From Parelaphostrongylus tenuis (taxonomy: Eukaryota; Nematoda; Chromadorea; Rhabditida; Metastrongylidae), in contig JAHQIW010003598.1 of NCBI GenBank assembly GCA_019055375.1, positions 124,001 through 188,000 of the forward strand: DNA of 64,000 nt, read 5' to 3'. The position numbers and the translations under genes are program-made. The notes beneath the pieces were generated by a model. The model saw only the letters and a program-made list of their open reading frames with translations, was not told the origin of the DNA and searched no databases. The stretch's first letter is position 1. Each line of letters starts with the position of its first letter. Below are positions 10,756 through 23,300 of the stretch, piece after piece.

Positions 10756-11085
10756 TGCAGTTTAAGGCGATGATACGGCTGCAGGAAGGGCGGAAACGAA
10801 GTGGTTGGTGAAGTTCGAAGCCGGAGAGAACAATCTGGAGGTTCAGAAGCGCTCGGGACTGCTACACGAAGCTCCATCAATCTTGCGCACCGCCTAACTA
10901 GCATTTTGCCCCAGGGCGCCATTCGCGCATGAGTAGTAAGCGAAATTGTTTCCAAGACAGCTCCATCTTAGAGGAAGTATAGGCAAGTTGTATACCAAAA
11001 TGTTCACAAGAGAATGCGCAATTGAACGGTACCACAATCATGCAATTTTAATCACTTTTGGCTGATAAATTTGGCGTTTATTGCT
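10756..11085. repeat. Half copy of repeat family D
   Basis: The blocks 'tcaatcttgcgcaccgcct', 'ggcgccattcgcgcatgagt' and 'aaatttggcgtttattgctc' match the right half of the palindromic element at 57,355-57,870. The left half is absent here. Confidence 0.55.
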
Positions 11086-11089
11086 CAGA

Positions 11090-11900
11090 TGTCAAAACTT
11101 AGGGAACGACCCAAGTAATTTGAGGTTCTTTCAGGTTAAAGTGGAACAGATGAATATTCGACCTCATCTGCTTTACAAGAACTGTTCATAAGACTGTTAG
11201 TAATCATTCAAAAGCTTGAATCTCTGGCTAGAGCCCTACGTGGCCGGTTTCCGAAAAGACCCTCTTGTAACGCTGTAAAATTCAAAATAAGATTATGTTT
11301 CACATCGGCCGCTCAATTCTACTATTGCTTCGCAGGGAAGCACGAAAAGCACATGAACGTGTAGATGAAATTTTTTAGTACCAGAGTCAAACGTTCAATC
11401 TAGAGTTTTCGAGAAAAAATTCCTAAGTGAGCGACAAAAATAGTACCTCTTTATGGCCCGCGGAAGGACCAATCGATCAACCGGCGTGTTCAAACGGCCA
11501 CGTCTGTCCTCCATCCCGCCCCCTTCCCCCTCCCCCTCAACCCATAGAAAAGCCAAAATCCGCACGTCCGCGTATGTGAATTTGATCTTTCTTTCCCTGC
11601 CGCACTGCAGAGAAATGGCCTTTCCAGAAGGAAAGCATACCATTGAGTCCTCAAATCTTACGCTATCGAATGGTTGCTAATAGTCCAAAAAAAAGAGCTC
11701 TGCGTGGCGAGAAGTATGCGTGTGTGAAACATAATTCTATTTTGGATTTTACAGCGTTAGAAAAGGGTTTCCGGGAAAACCGGCCCCGGCGCTGTAGCCA
11801 GAGACTTAGGCCTTCGAATGATCACTAACACTCTGATGAAATCTTCTTGTGCCGTGAATGAGGTCGAATTTTCATTTGATGCGTTATAACCGAAAAGTAC
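11090..11900. mobile_element. Palindromic non-autonomous element, family C
   Basis: The left arm (gcttgaatctctggctagag ... tttcacatcggccgc) and the right arm (gtgtgtgaaacataattct ... agagacttaggccttcgaat) are inverted versions of one sequence. A GC-rich centre (11,480-11,560) contains a pyrimidine tract. Related copies lie at about 34.0-34.7, 40.97-41.57, 48.78-49.48 and 53.95-54.66 kb, with partial ones at 37.1-37.5, 44.95-45.5, 50.74-51.13 and 57.9 kb. No transposase frame. Confidence 0.6.
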
Positions 11901-11934
11901 CCAATTCAAAATGGTAGGTCCATCTAACACCACA

Positions 11935-12170
11935 ATAAAAAGCAACAAACAACAGCTTCGAAAAGCAACAAACAAACAACCAAACAAACAAACAACAACA
12001 ACAACAACCCTACTCAGCAATGGTGAATCGTAATACTCAACAGCTCGTCTTAATTTTTTTGGATTAGATGTATAGCTAATCAACAAAAGGAGAAAAAGAG
12101 AAACAGGGTAGAAGAGTAGTAAGAGAAAAAGAAAAGGAAGAAAAAAGAAAAGAATTAAAGCACATGGCAA
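11935..12170. repeat. Low-complexity CAA/purine-rich tract
   Basis: CAACAAACAAC-type repeats (11,938-12,008) are followed by a purine-rich stretch (12,090-12,165). The open frames here reflect the composition. Confidence 0.6.
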
Positions 12171-12724
12171 AAAACGAGAGGAACGTCTAGCAGTCCTTGT
12201 GGTCTTACGTCAAACTGCACACACACCACCTACGCATTGAACTCAATGCGGACGCGTTAGATCAAACACGACAGCAGTTGATAACCCCTATCGAACTCGC
12301 TTAAGACACGGCCAGGTCGTTAATTAATCTTCTACTCTAAGGACCATGTGGTATATTTCGTGTCAAGCCGCGCGACGTCAAATCTCACTCAGCTACTGCA
12401 ATCGCGGCTTCGCGTCTCGTGGGAAAGTAGGCAGACGGCCGGATATGCATGCGCAGACATGCCGATGCTGCCTACCCAGTCTATCAACGGTGGTCCTCAC
12501 AGAATTAACATAGTGGAAGCAGCATGAGTCATATATGACTCATAACTTGGGCGTGGCGAAGTCCCAAGTGCATCGTTGCGTTACCGTAATTATTTCTTTT
12601 CTGGAAATTAAATATCTTCAAAACCACGCTATATAATGGTGATGTCAACTTTCGTCGTAGGCTCTGTTTCGTTCCATCTTTTCACTTGAAACTACCACAT
12701 GAAATGCATTTTTATAAACAATAT
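12171..12724. other. No gene recognised
   Basis: No exon-like stretch, conserved motif or clear repeat border was seen. Confidence 0.4.
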
Positions 12725-12729
12725 TACGT

Positions 12730-12820
12730 CCGGTGTAGTCCAATGGATAGTGATGCAGTGTGTTCGGAAGCGAGGCGATAGGGATGGAGTTGGTTCGATC
12801 TCATCGCCCAACAGTTTTAA
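12730..12820 (+). repeat. tRNA-like sequence
   Basis: An A-box-like 'gtgtagtccaatggatagtg' and a B-box-like 'ttggttcgatctca' are about 45 nt apart. It resembles a tRNA body, but the ends do not form an acceptor stem, so I call it a tRNA-derived repeat head. Confidence 0.5.
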
Positions 12821-13735
12821 ACTGACCCCTAAGAAATGAATGATGCACTTACCCTCGTCAAGCTAAAGATGACTTATAAGTCTGCACAGGTTCTTATGAT
12901 GGCCTACGGATCTACCAAAACGCTGCTTTTATAAGTGTAAAAATACAACTCGGCCGTTTCTTTCCATTTTGCTGTAATAATAGCAGAAATAAAGATATGC
13001 GAATTTTTTATCTCTTGTTCGAGAGTGCGTTGAAAGCGCTATTTTTTGTACTCGTTTTTTATTTACAATATAATTCATATCATCGTTTTTATAGGACTTT
13101 GAAGATGACTTCTGCACGCGGAACACGCCATTTCCAGAAACTTTAACTTGCAGATGTATTAACCAAAGTAATTGGAATCGCTTGATTTTGGTACCGTTCA
13201 ATTGCGCATTTTCTTGCAAACATTTTGGTATACAACTTTCCTATAATTGTTCTAAGTTGGAGCTGTCGTGGGAAGAAATTCGCAAATGGAGCTTGGAGCG
13301 AGCTCCATCTTGGAGCAAGTACAGGCAATTAGTATAACATAATATTCACCAGAAAATGTTCAATTGAACGATACCAAGTTCATGTGATTTCGTTGGGAAA
13401 ATCAGATGTAAAAAGGAAAACGGCACGAACTTGGCAATTTTGCCGCATGATAACGCTCGACTTTATATTGTAAACGCCGATCGAAAACGTAGAGATAAAA
13501 GAGCTAAGATGGGAGGTTTCAAGTGGTTTTACCTTACCGGCCTTACCCTCCCGACATCAAGTCATCAGATTACCACTTGGAACCACCAAATTCAAATTAG
13601 AAATTAGCAACTTAAAAAATGGCGATTTTCGGGTGCAAAAGTCCTCAACTTCAGACTTCTATGAAAACCATCATATAAAAGAATTCTTTTAATCTGACCG
13701 CCACTTGCGGGGGCATGATATTGTAATATATTCAA
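12821..13735. other. No gene; contains a compact family D palindrome (13,140-13,390)
   Basis: At 13,140-13,390 'ggtaccgttcaattgcgcat' and the later 'aattgaacgatacc' are inverted arms around 'gagcttggagcgagctcc'. This is a short palindromic version of family D. The remainder is unassigned AT-rich DNA. Confidence 0.5.
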
Positions 13736-13985
13736 TAATGTGGAGTGCTATGCAAAAACATTTTCGTCAGCCGGGATTCGAACCCAGATTTCACTTTTTC
13801 CGGGAGCGTATGCTAACCGTTGAACCACCGACGTTCGTTTTGCACATCACTCTTTTTACGCTACAAGGCGTTACCTGTCAACAGCCAAGCGTTAGCATAC
13901 ACTCCCGGAAAAAGTGAGATCTGGGTTCGAATCCTGGCTGACGCAAATTTTTTTGCACACCACTCCACATTATTGGGTATATTAC
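13736..13985. repeat. Inverted pair of tRNA-derived units (family B)
   Basis: Two units face each other. The left one (minus) holds 'gggattcgaacccagatttc' read forward; the right one (plus) holds 'gagatctgggttcgaatcc' then 'tggctgacgc'. Both have A-box-like 'cggttagcatacgctcccgg' type blocks and share 'ccacattattgggtat' type outer borders. The same arrangement recurs at 48.25-48.48 kb. Confidence 0.7.
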
Positions 13986-15334
13986 ATCATATAAAATGTT
14001 TTTCAGATATAGACATAAGAGTAAATGACACTTTAGCGCACTATCAAACAAAAAGGTGTTTGCATATTTTTGCTTTTACTTTTATTATAGCAAGAAAATA
14101 TTTAGATGGCGAAGTCATACTTGTACATCTAATAGAAAGCGTGATGATGAGCATGACGGTGGTTCGATTTCATCCCTCAGCACCCTCTTGCAATCAAGCA
14201 ATGAACCAAATGAACGAGTTAGGACATTTCTAAGCTCGACCACCTCCAAGATTAGGAGGGGAATCGTCTCGGCCAGCATTTTATAGCGTTCATGAAAACT
14301 ATGGAAATTTCAAGCACATGCCGAAGAACTACGTGAGATATTCGAAGACCTTTGTCGACGATTAATGCGAGGAAAGGAAGCGAATGCGAGAAGTACTGGA
14401 GTCAATACAGTATTTTGTGATAACGGGTAGTGTCCAGTGAAAGAAAATAAATAAGCAGTAGTTCATATGAAAGCATTGGTGAATATTTTTGCTCACAGAC
14501 AACAAAATTCACATTACAAATTGATCGGGAATATAGCCAGCCACTCACTCAATTTCTTCGATGCACACGATGAACGGGTATAATTCAATTTCAGAATGAT
14601 TTGATATGCAGCTGGGTTCACTGACACATGGAACGCTTCGTTTTGGGAAGGAAATGTAAGCTTGTGTACACATCGATTTGCTTCGTCGATTCGCGATCGA
14701 TGGTGGGAAAGGAACAAGCAAACATTGCGAAGCCCCGATATCGAAGAAAGATGTGTTCCTTCGAATAATGAAGGTGAATTCAGCCCAGGTGAAGAGGATA
14801 TTATATAGACATAAATGTTACTATTTCGCATACGAAATGGAATACAGAGGCCGAATAGACGGGCTGCTAAAATTCGTGGAAAGCTTAGAAATACCAGTTA
14901 TGTAGAGTTTTAATTCTCTTGATAGTACTAGAGTTGACATATGCACTTAGCAATTCCTAGGATCTTTGTAATGTTCAAGAGGCTCAAATCTGTGTATTAT
15001 GTTCTTTCTAGCGGGAGTAGATTGGTATCAATTTGATCTTTTAAGGCTCTGAAGAAAGCAAAATTGGCGAAACGTTAGCTCGGCCAGTTCTGAATAATTT
15101 TCTCTATTGAGGCCGCATGGGCTACTTAAGAAACAAACAGAGACTTATTGGGTAACATAACAAATTCGCTAGCAAAACGCCGATGCTACCACAAGCGCGC
15201 CAAAAAACGCTTCCTTCAGTATCTCAATAGAGAAATAATTGGAAACAGTCGTTGCCAATAGTCTGATTTATATCGAGTTCTTTTTGTTTGACCGCTTTGT
15301 AGCGGTGGTATGATGTTTCAAATAAACCTAATGA
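13986..15334. other. No gene recognised
   Basis: Overlapping open frames (75-137 aa) on both strands show no recognisable domain or splice-linked neighbours. At 15,045-15,090 there is one copy of the 'ggctctgaagaaagc...gcgaaacgttagct' motif. Confidence 0.35.
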
Positions 15335-15339
15335 TGTTG

Positions 15340-15440
15340 AGTGATGTGCAAAACAAAACGGATTGAGCACGCGCTCCTGGAAAGAGTGAGGTACGGGTTC
15401 TAGTCCCGGCTGACGCGAAAGTTTTGCACATCACTTAGTC
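15340..15440 (+). repeat. tRNA-derived unit (family B), partial
   Basis: It contains 'attgagcacgcgctcctgg' and a B-box-like 'cgggttctagtcccggctga', with the border 'gttttgcacatcactta'. The A-box side is truncated. Confidence 0.55.
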
Positions 15441-16120
15441 TGAGTTATAATTCCTATTTATGTTCTTAAGCCAAAGACGAGGTTTCATAACAGAGCTGAA
15501 TAATGAAGGTGTTCAGCTGGGTGAATTGTGAGCGACCTATTCTTTCCAGGCTACAAAGGAGGCGAAATCACCAAAACGTCAACTCTCAAAATAAATTGTG
15601 TTATAAAATCTCGTGTTTGGCTTATGAAGAAAATAAATTATTGCTAAAATGTCGAGGTTAATGAATAGCCGGCCTTAGAAATTACTGCAAGTCTGATTTG
15701 TCATACTGTAACCGGTAAGCCACAACTATGGAACGGGTAGCCCATAATAGTGACGCCGAACATCACGAAAACGGTGCTGACTAAACCCATATGAGGTTGA
15801 CCAGGTCTTTCAGACCTCCATTGTAGAGAGAAAGGGTACCACATTTGTTTGAGAACAGTTAATCCTTTGCAGTCCGGGTGGGATAGTTTATCGCGGCCTA
15901 CTATTAGCACTGAGTCGATCGGCATACAGCGATATTCATGTTGAAGACAAAGACAAAGACGAAGGAATTCTGAAACAGCTCACGAAGCCACCTACGAAGA
16001 GCTCGAAGATCTCCGTGGATGATGGATGTGAGGAAACCATTTGAGTGTGAGAATCGCACACTAGATGTGATTTACGGGCAGTGTAAAAAAACACAAATCA
16101 AGAAATAATTAAACAGTTCC
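15441..16120. other. No gene recognised
   Basis: One copy of the 'ggcgaaat...accaaaacgtcaac' motif lies near 15,550-15,585. A minus-strand open frame at 15,701-15,925 has no recognisable domain. Confidence 0.35.
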
Positions 16121-16124
16121 AACA

Positions 16125-16215
16125 ATAGTGCAACGGTTCAGCACGCGCTCCCGGAAAGAGTGCGATCTGGGTTCGAATCCCAGCTGACGCAAATGTTTTT
16201 TTTTCACCACCCTAC
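16125..16215 (+). repeat. tRNA-derived unit (family B)
   Basis: 'tagtgcaacggttcagcac' (A-box side), 'ctgggttcgaatcccagctg' (B box) and a tail of 'acgcaaatgtttttttttc' with a pol III-like T run. Confidence 0.65.
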
Positions 16216-19200
16216 ATTATTGTTCTTATTAATCAAACAGTTTCTTCGTAGAAATATGCCAATGAGGAGTAGCTTAGAACTATTTCGCATCGCAACTACT
16301 TCGTAGTGTATAGGTGGACTGAGCATTGTGAAAATAAAAATGTGATTCCAAATGATCTTCTACTCTCATTTGAAACACTCTTTCTGATAGATACTTTCTC
16401 ATGCAATCGTTCAAGAACTGCAGATTTTTCGAGCCGTCTCTACAAAACAGCACGAATTGCAAATTAGTGGGAGACTTGATATAGAACTATCGATTATGAA
16501 CAGTTAAGCTTCACATTGTATTGATGTAATCAAAATGTTAAAATCACCCAAATAATTTTCCACAGAGATATGGACATTTTAAAATCTCCTCGTTTTTCCT
16601 TCATTCTTTCCTTCATTCTTGCATTCAAGTATATCGTCAGTGGGTGTCGAGCGTTAACGGTGCAAGAGTGAATAGATGCACCAGGTGACGTCCAAATTTG
16701 CGTATAGGAATAAGATCGCTTTGAGGACGTTTGGAAGCTTGTCCAATAATCAATAAGCAACGTTGTAGAAATTAAAATGTCCCTCTGGATTTTAGGGCTT
16801 AAGTTCTTAAGAGGAAAGAGTGCGGAACGAAAGATGTGCTCAAAGTTCTTCGTTGAGTGAATTGGAAAAAAAAGGAATGAGATTTGACTGCATGATATAG
16901 TGATATGAAAAGTGACTACAGACTGCTATTGGAATGAACTCTAGAAATCGCTGAAACAACAGTGAAAAGGTTGATACAAGTATCAATGACTTAATTGCAA
17001 ACGATTTACAGGCTATATGTTGGCTCAAGACAAGTTTGACACTGAATCACTGACCTCGGAGAGAACACCGCAATAAAGGATTTGCCCTGTAATACATAAC
17101 AGGGTCATTGCTTTGATCCCACGCTCAGGGTTCGCCAAGCCGTCCGTCTCACCTATGTCGGGGAATGATACCATACCAGTACGGGCGGATAACCACAAAC
17201 TCGATGTATCCGTGAACTATAGTAGGTCAATGCATACTCCATATATTTTCAGTATCTCAATTATGCACTGGTGCAGCTAACCGACGACCACGTTTGATAC
17301 TCAGCCAAGAAAATTAGGTTCCTATTAGAAAGAAGAAGGGCGAAAAGAGAAAGGGCTGTGCTGGTTGGGCCTCCATAATTCGTGCAGTGCTTCACTTCAA
17401 CCGATTAGACTTTATGTGACGAATATGAAATCACAAGAACAAGCCTCAGCTATGGACACTCGGCACAAATCGTCGTGGCGGTACTATCAAAGTTCAACCA
17501 TGTCAAAGAATTATGGCTTCCTCGTTTAAGATCATAACTGAATCAAAACACTTTAAATCCATACTAACAATTAATGAAATCGGTATCGATTATGTCTTAT
17601 AGCAATGTTCTTACACATTTACGCAAAAACAACGCAAAAGAAACACTTCCACATCGCGAACCTGCGTGGAAAGGCTGGCCGATCACAGATTATTAGAATG
17701 ATGACTTTTAGAAGCAGACTTGCTCCTGACATATTTTTCTTACTGGAAAAACCATTTGTGATTGTCAGCAATGTTCATATAAGTCGTGTCGATGAAGGAC
17801 TTTGAAATTCCAAAATTCAACAGGAAGAATCGACCATCTTGTTGGAGGAGCGAGAAGCTCCAAAGAGTATCGATAACTGGTGAAGAGAATGATATACTAT
17901 TCTCCTCTCATCTCTTCAACTTCATGTTTCTTCGAGCTTCATCCTACGCCTCGCTAACAAGAATCTGTGCAAGGGATGTGAAAAAGCGTTCAGAAGTGGC
18001 AAATCAATTATCGAGAAGGTGATCCTATGAAAATATTGTTTCACATTGATCAACAAGAACTCACTTTAAAGTTACAATCTACATCGGCGATTAACGATCA
18101 AAGAAGCTGGATGACGTTTGAAAATGTCATACAGTGCATCATCCATCCATCATTGAAGTTATGATCAGATTTCTTCACAGGTACCTTTTATCTTTGAACG
18201 ACTAAGCTGATACGATGCGGCTTGAATGAAAACTTCATTCGGCTAACGTTATGACGTCTTCGTCTCCTCAGAGTCGATTCTTCATTGTACTTCGTCTTCT
18301 TTGTGTTGAATGCGAAACCTCTCACTCAACAATGCCCTTATCTGCAAGATATTTACTATACTACCAACCCGTTGATAGTGATTTCCTTCCCGAACAATCA
18401 ATCTTACACTGGTCGGTGTCGTAACCGGCTAGCTTAGAGTCAAAATTTCTTTTCCCAAAATCAACATTTCTTCAAACTCGGCAATTCTGATCAAGAATTT
18501 CTTTGGTGTTACAATAACCGCTATTATTATTGAGTATTATTAATTAGTCGCCAATTGTACTATTTTTCTCTGATGAATTTTTTTAATCTAATTGATACTT
18601 GGTCCATGACATCGACTGTTTTTTAAAACCTCACAATAAAATAATTTCAAAAAAAGGATGTTAAAAGCCTAAGCTAGGTTGGTACGCCAGGGCCATACAC
18701 CGGTATTTCGGAGGTCTCGCCCTCCTTGTCCGTGACCCTCGCCCCACATTAAGCCCTGCATTGTAGTATTGTACACTGCGCCGTCACCACAGACGCCTCC
18801 CTCCTTGCTAAATGATACTGTTTTGACTTCTACTGGCAGCCTATTCTTTATGACAGAGTTTGATATAAAGTATAATGGTTATGGGTTAATGCCGATTTAT
18901 GTCCATTGATAGTTACCCATTGATAGGTTATCGCTGAAAGTAGTGGTGGAATTGAAATATGGCTGGAAGAAAGGCTAAGAACATAGGTTTGTGCGGTGGC
19001 TGGCAAGGGAGGCCCTAGTGATGGTAATAATGCAATTTCAAAAATTCACTTGAGCTTGCGAGTTTTGCTTATACCTAAATAATACTGTTTACTACCCTTG
19101 AGCGAAGGAAAAACTGCCAGAGAACTTCATCGTATGAGGAAACCAACTACATTCATATGGACAGTCGAGCTGAAAACACTAAGTAAATAAAGGAAAACCG

Positions 19201-20175
19201 AAAAGAGGAGAGGCTGTGAAGTCTAAGCAAAAAATTCACGTGTACAGGCGAAAACTGGATCTACACCTTAATTTTGAGCAGCAAGAGGGCCGGTTCGAGC
19301 TGAAGGGTGATCATTTTATTTACATTGCGATTGCTTTTATTGCGGTATGAATAGTAGACAACTATGGAAGACGTGTTCTTCGAGCCAAAAAAACTCCAAT
19401 TAGGATATTTTGAGCGAAATTATATCTTCGATACCAGACAACTTACGTTGACAATCTAGTCAACCATACGATCAGTTTTTATGGAGAATGCTACTGTATC
19501 ATTGAACTATAATTTCCCTATATAATGTGAATATCATCAGCTGTAAACTGCACAGTTCTAACAAATTTATCGTAAAAGATGATAGAACTTACGAACTTGA
19601 AATGAGAAAGAAGCCAGGCGTAATACTTAGAGCTTGAAAGTTCTCGATGAAGAAGAGAAACACTTCATCTTAGTTGCTCATCACAATACGAGAAGATGGA
19701 TAACAAAAACATGACGAGTCATTGATATGTACACAACGAGAAATGGAATACATGCAAGCGGTTGAGTAGGCGGTGAGAGAAAGGGATTGTGTGTACAAAG
19801 AGGAACGAAAGCTTCGTGACCGCGGTCAGTGAAACGGAGATTAAAACAAAGTTAAAGTTGGTAATGAGCTGCTTTGGGTCTCTGCTGGCCATCTCAAGGA
19901 CTGGTTATGAGCTGCGTTGGGTCAGTGCTGAACAAATCATGTATTGTTGAGAAATATGGGAATGAAGTTGAATTTTGAGAGGCATCCATTTATAGGCTAA
20001 AGTGCCAACACGAGAGACCCCTACGGCTACCTCTCCTGTGGAAAAGCGAATGCTTCAATATTTCTGCGGTAAGGTACTTCGTATTGTTATCACTCAAAGT
20101 CCAACGTTCTTGAATTAATAAAATAGTAAAGCGATTCGAAAGTCTATTCATGGAAAATGGTAGAATTGGGCGATT
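16216..20175. other. No gene recognised
   Basis: Long gene-poor stretch. Short open frames (60-78 aa) at 16.3, 16.6, 17.6 and 17.8 kb lack splice-linked partners or known motifs. No repeat family was clear. Confidence 0.35.
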
Positions 20176-20179
20176 TTGA

Positions 20180-20360
20180 AACGAAGGCATGCATTTAGCT
20201 CCATTCATACCATTGCAGAGGTGGTTGAGTGCATATCAGCCAATACGACGATATTCAGTGGCCTATCGGGTCCGTGTGCACATTCTACGAGACAACTTTG
20301 GTGCCACTCCAAGCCCAGGAGAGAAAGAAGCCATGATGAGCCTGGGGCGTGTGATTGAGC
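20180..20360 (-). repeat. Diverged SINE family A remnant
   Basis: 'catttagctccattcatac', 'gaggtggttgagtgcatatc' and the later 'gagcctggggcgtgtgattg' align in order with the SINE body seen at 58.0 kb. The tRNA head is lost. Confidence 0.4.
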
Positions 20361-23300
20361 CAGCGATCTATTTGTTGTATTTCAGGACACCTCGAGCATT
20401 TGACTATCCACGCTCCCACGTAAAAAATTGTTTAGATTATAGAAAACTGTCAACCCTCGGCGGCATTTGCAAACTCGCGTCCTTGAAGAAGTAGCTCTAA
20501 CATGATACGTTCGACTTGAAAACGTATGAGTGCATAGTGAAAGCTAGCAAACAGCTGTGTGATTACGGTGTGCAGACTTATACTAATAACGAGATTTTTG
20601 AGCGGACTACTAGAAATGATGTCATTTCGTTGTTGTTATAAGAAATTTTACAATTTGAAGCTCTGAAAGGGTGTGTGAAGAAAACCACAACCATCGGCCA
20701 TTATCGGAATAATATTCACACTATTATTATCTCGTAAAACTGCTTGACGTATTAGAAAGAACTGCCTCCTATGACTGTGATCGTTGTTAAGATGTCTTCC
20801 ATTTTTCCTTAAAACACTCTCCAGTTTTTAGAGTACTTTTCGTTACTCTCACCCTGTTTCGATCCTTTGGGAAAAATGCATTTCAGTTTTTTCAGACTTC
20901 TAATCATCATTCCATAGCAGTGTATTTTATTTCTCAAAAGGCTTTTCTACTGAGCAATAACAGTAAAAATGAAATTATTTCTCATACGGGAATATTCTTC
21001 GCTGGACAAAGCAATTTTCCTAGCCCATCATTATTTGGTTTTTTGAATAGATATTTCTAAAGGTGTTGTAGCAGCCAAACAAATATTGGATTTCACATTG
21101 GGCGCGCACTGTGTTGCGATACGTGTTTGGGACGTCACAACACTGGCACAAAGTCAACGCGCTTTTAGCAATACAGCGGACTTCTGAGTAACTCAATCTT
21201 AATTTGGCTGGTACAGCATATTAAAAAATCTTCTTGAAAGATCAAGTACATTATTAAAATGCTTGAGATTTGAGCTATAGAATGATTAGTAAGGTTTGAG
21301 GTTTAGGGAAATAGTTATGTCCAGCGTAAAATGGGTGTGTGTGGAACAAAATTATATCTTTGCTGCTATAGTGCACTAAAGAGCCAGATCAGAAATAAGT
21401 GCACCAATTTAATCCTTGGGATCTAAGCTATCGATCCATTACTTAAACTCGAAAAAAAAGAGATAGCGCGCTTTTCTCAAAAGGTCGAAACACGGAGTAT
21501 ACCGTTGAAATCTTGTTATTTAAGCTACTGAATGACTACTAAGCAGAAAACGCGTTTACTCAAGGAGTTGGAACAGAGTAAGGATAACGGAAAAGTGCCG
21601 TTTCAGTGTGCGATAGTTAACACACATCAGCCACATAGATTAAGACCAGTGCATTCTACACCCAAATAATCACTAATTCACACCTCGAAGTAACGTTTTT
21701 CAGCACATATTGAGCTCAATTAACTAGATAAGAACCACCACACTCCATAGATCGAATTTAAAAAAAATTTCTGTTCCACAGAGACGGAAATCCGATTTTC
21801 TGGAACTCTCACCTTGTTTCGTTGAGGTCCTATTCCCAAAATGGAGTAACTGAAAAAACTGGAATTCATTCAGCGGATTTCTCCAATGTCTCGTTGATGC
21901 ATAGGGTTGACGCACTTGTGTGGGAATTCTTATACTTCGTTCTGGCTTTTTAGACAATTTCACTTTTGAACAGGTTCTAAATTGGAAGAACACCTTTTAA
22001 AGTTATATTCAAGAAACACAAGCTCAAGGCACAGAATAATTCATCCGTATATCTGTGATGCTTCCACTCATCAAGTACTTAAATGATGAAGAAATTATGT
22101 CCAAACTTAAATCAAGTTATCAACTGAAAGGTTCAGTCGTTGAATATTAGTGTCATTGCAGTTGTCTTCATGGCCCAATTTCATAGTAAATATCTGAATT
22201 GCTAGTTGATCACTACTTCAATTTCTGGTCATTTCTGCCTATTCGCATGGCATTTATCTGAACTTTTCAGAAAATAATTCGAAAGTTCGACTTTCTATAT
22301 ACCTCGGCATAATTAATTGACAGAAAATCGAGAAAACTGATCTTGATTAACTGACGCGAGGTTGGTAAAGTAGTCGTAACAATTCGGCTGACGTTTCGGT
22401 GATCAGCCTTCTTCAGAGGTTGAAAGTATGTAATATTAGTCTATTCAGGAAATATACGAGGACATTCTCAGATGGAAGAGAAGCTTTCCGCCTACGACTT
22501 GACATCACCCACTATGTTTGCGGCTCTTGACGTTGAATTACCTTTTAATATGTTTCCAGATGGGAATTTGATTTTGTTCTCAGAGTGAATGAGTGGCACT
22601 GCTTTGCCATAAAACTTTCTTTGTACATTGTAACTGGTTTACCAACACACCATTGTTAAGAAAAACGATAATGGGTAATGAGAGGAAGATGAGCTTAATA
22701 CATTGCAAAAACTGAAGTTAACAGAATGTTAAGTAAGCAATAAAGTAAACGACAATTTTGTTGTCTACATACGAACTTTGGTAATGCCGTAAAGAAGTGG
22801 TTGGGAAGCGGTAACGATGCGGATCGGGAACATAATGACTTGAAGAAGTCTACTCGGCAAAGAACAGTGATCCGCCTTGTCTTGATGTTTCCAATGGATT
22901 TAAACTAATATGTCGAAACAGTTGTACGCAGAAAACGCGTAACGAAATGAATTCTCACAGTCCTGACTAGCTTAAATTAGAACACAGATTAATAGCCCAT
23001 TTTTCTGGAAAATCCGCCAGGAAATATGTCGGATATTCACTTTAGAGCTATTGTTCTATTCCGTTCAAATGCACTTTGAAGGCCGTGGTGGGAAATTTCA
23101 ACATCGATGAGAACAGGATTAACTACGTCTACGTTCAGCATCTATGCTCATACATCCCAGTATAATCTCCAACTTTTTTTTCATTTTCCGGCTTATCGTT
23201 CCAATCAAAACGTTTTTCGAGATGATTAAGGTTCAGTTTTTACCTTTTGAAGCAGATCAGGACCATGGTAAATTAACAAATTTTTTATGTTCACGGCTAA

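Noticed and set aside
13820..14286. Overlapping 137-aa and 76-aa frames
   Set aside because: The first starts inside a tRNA-derived repeat. Neither has a recognisable family or splice sites.
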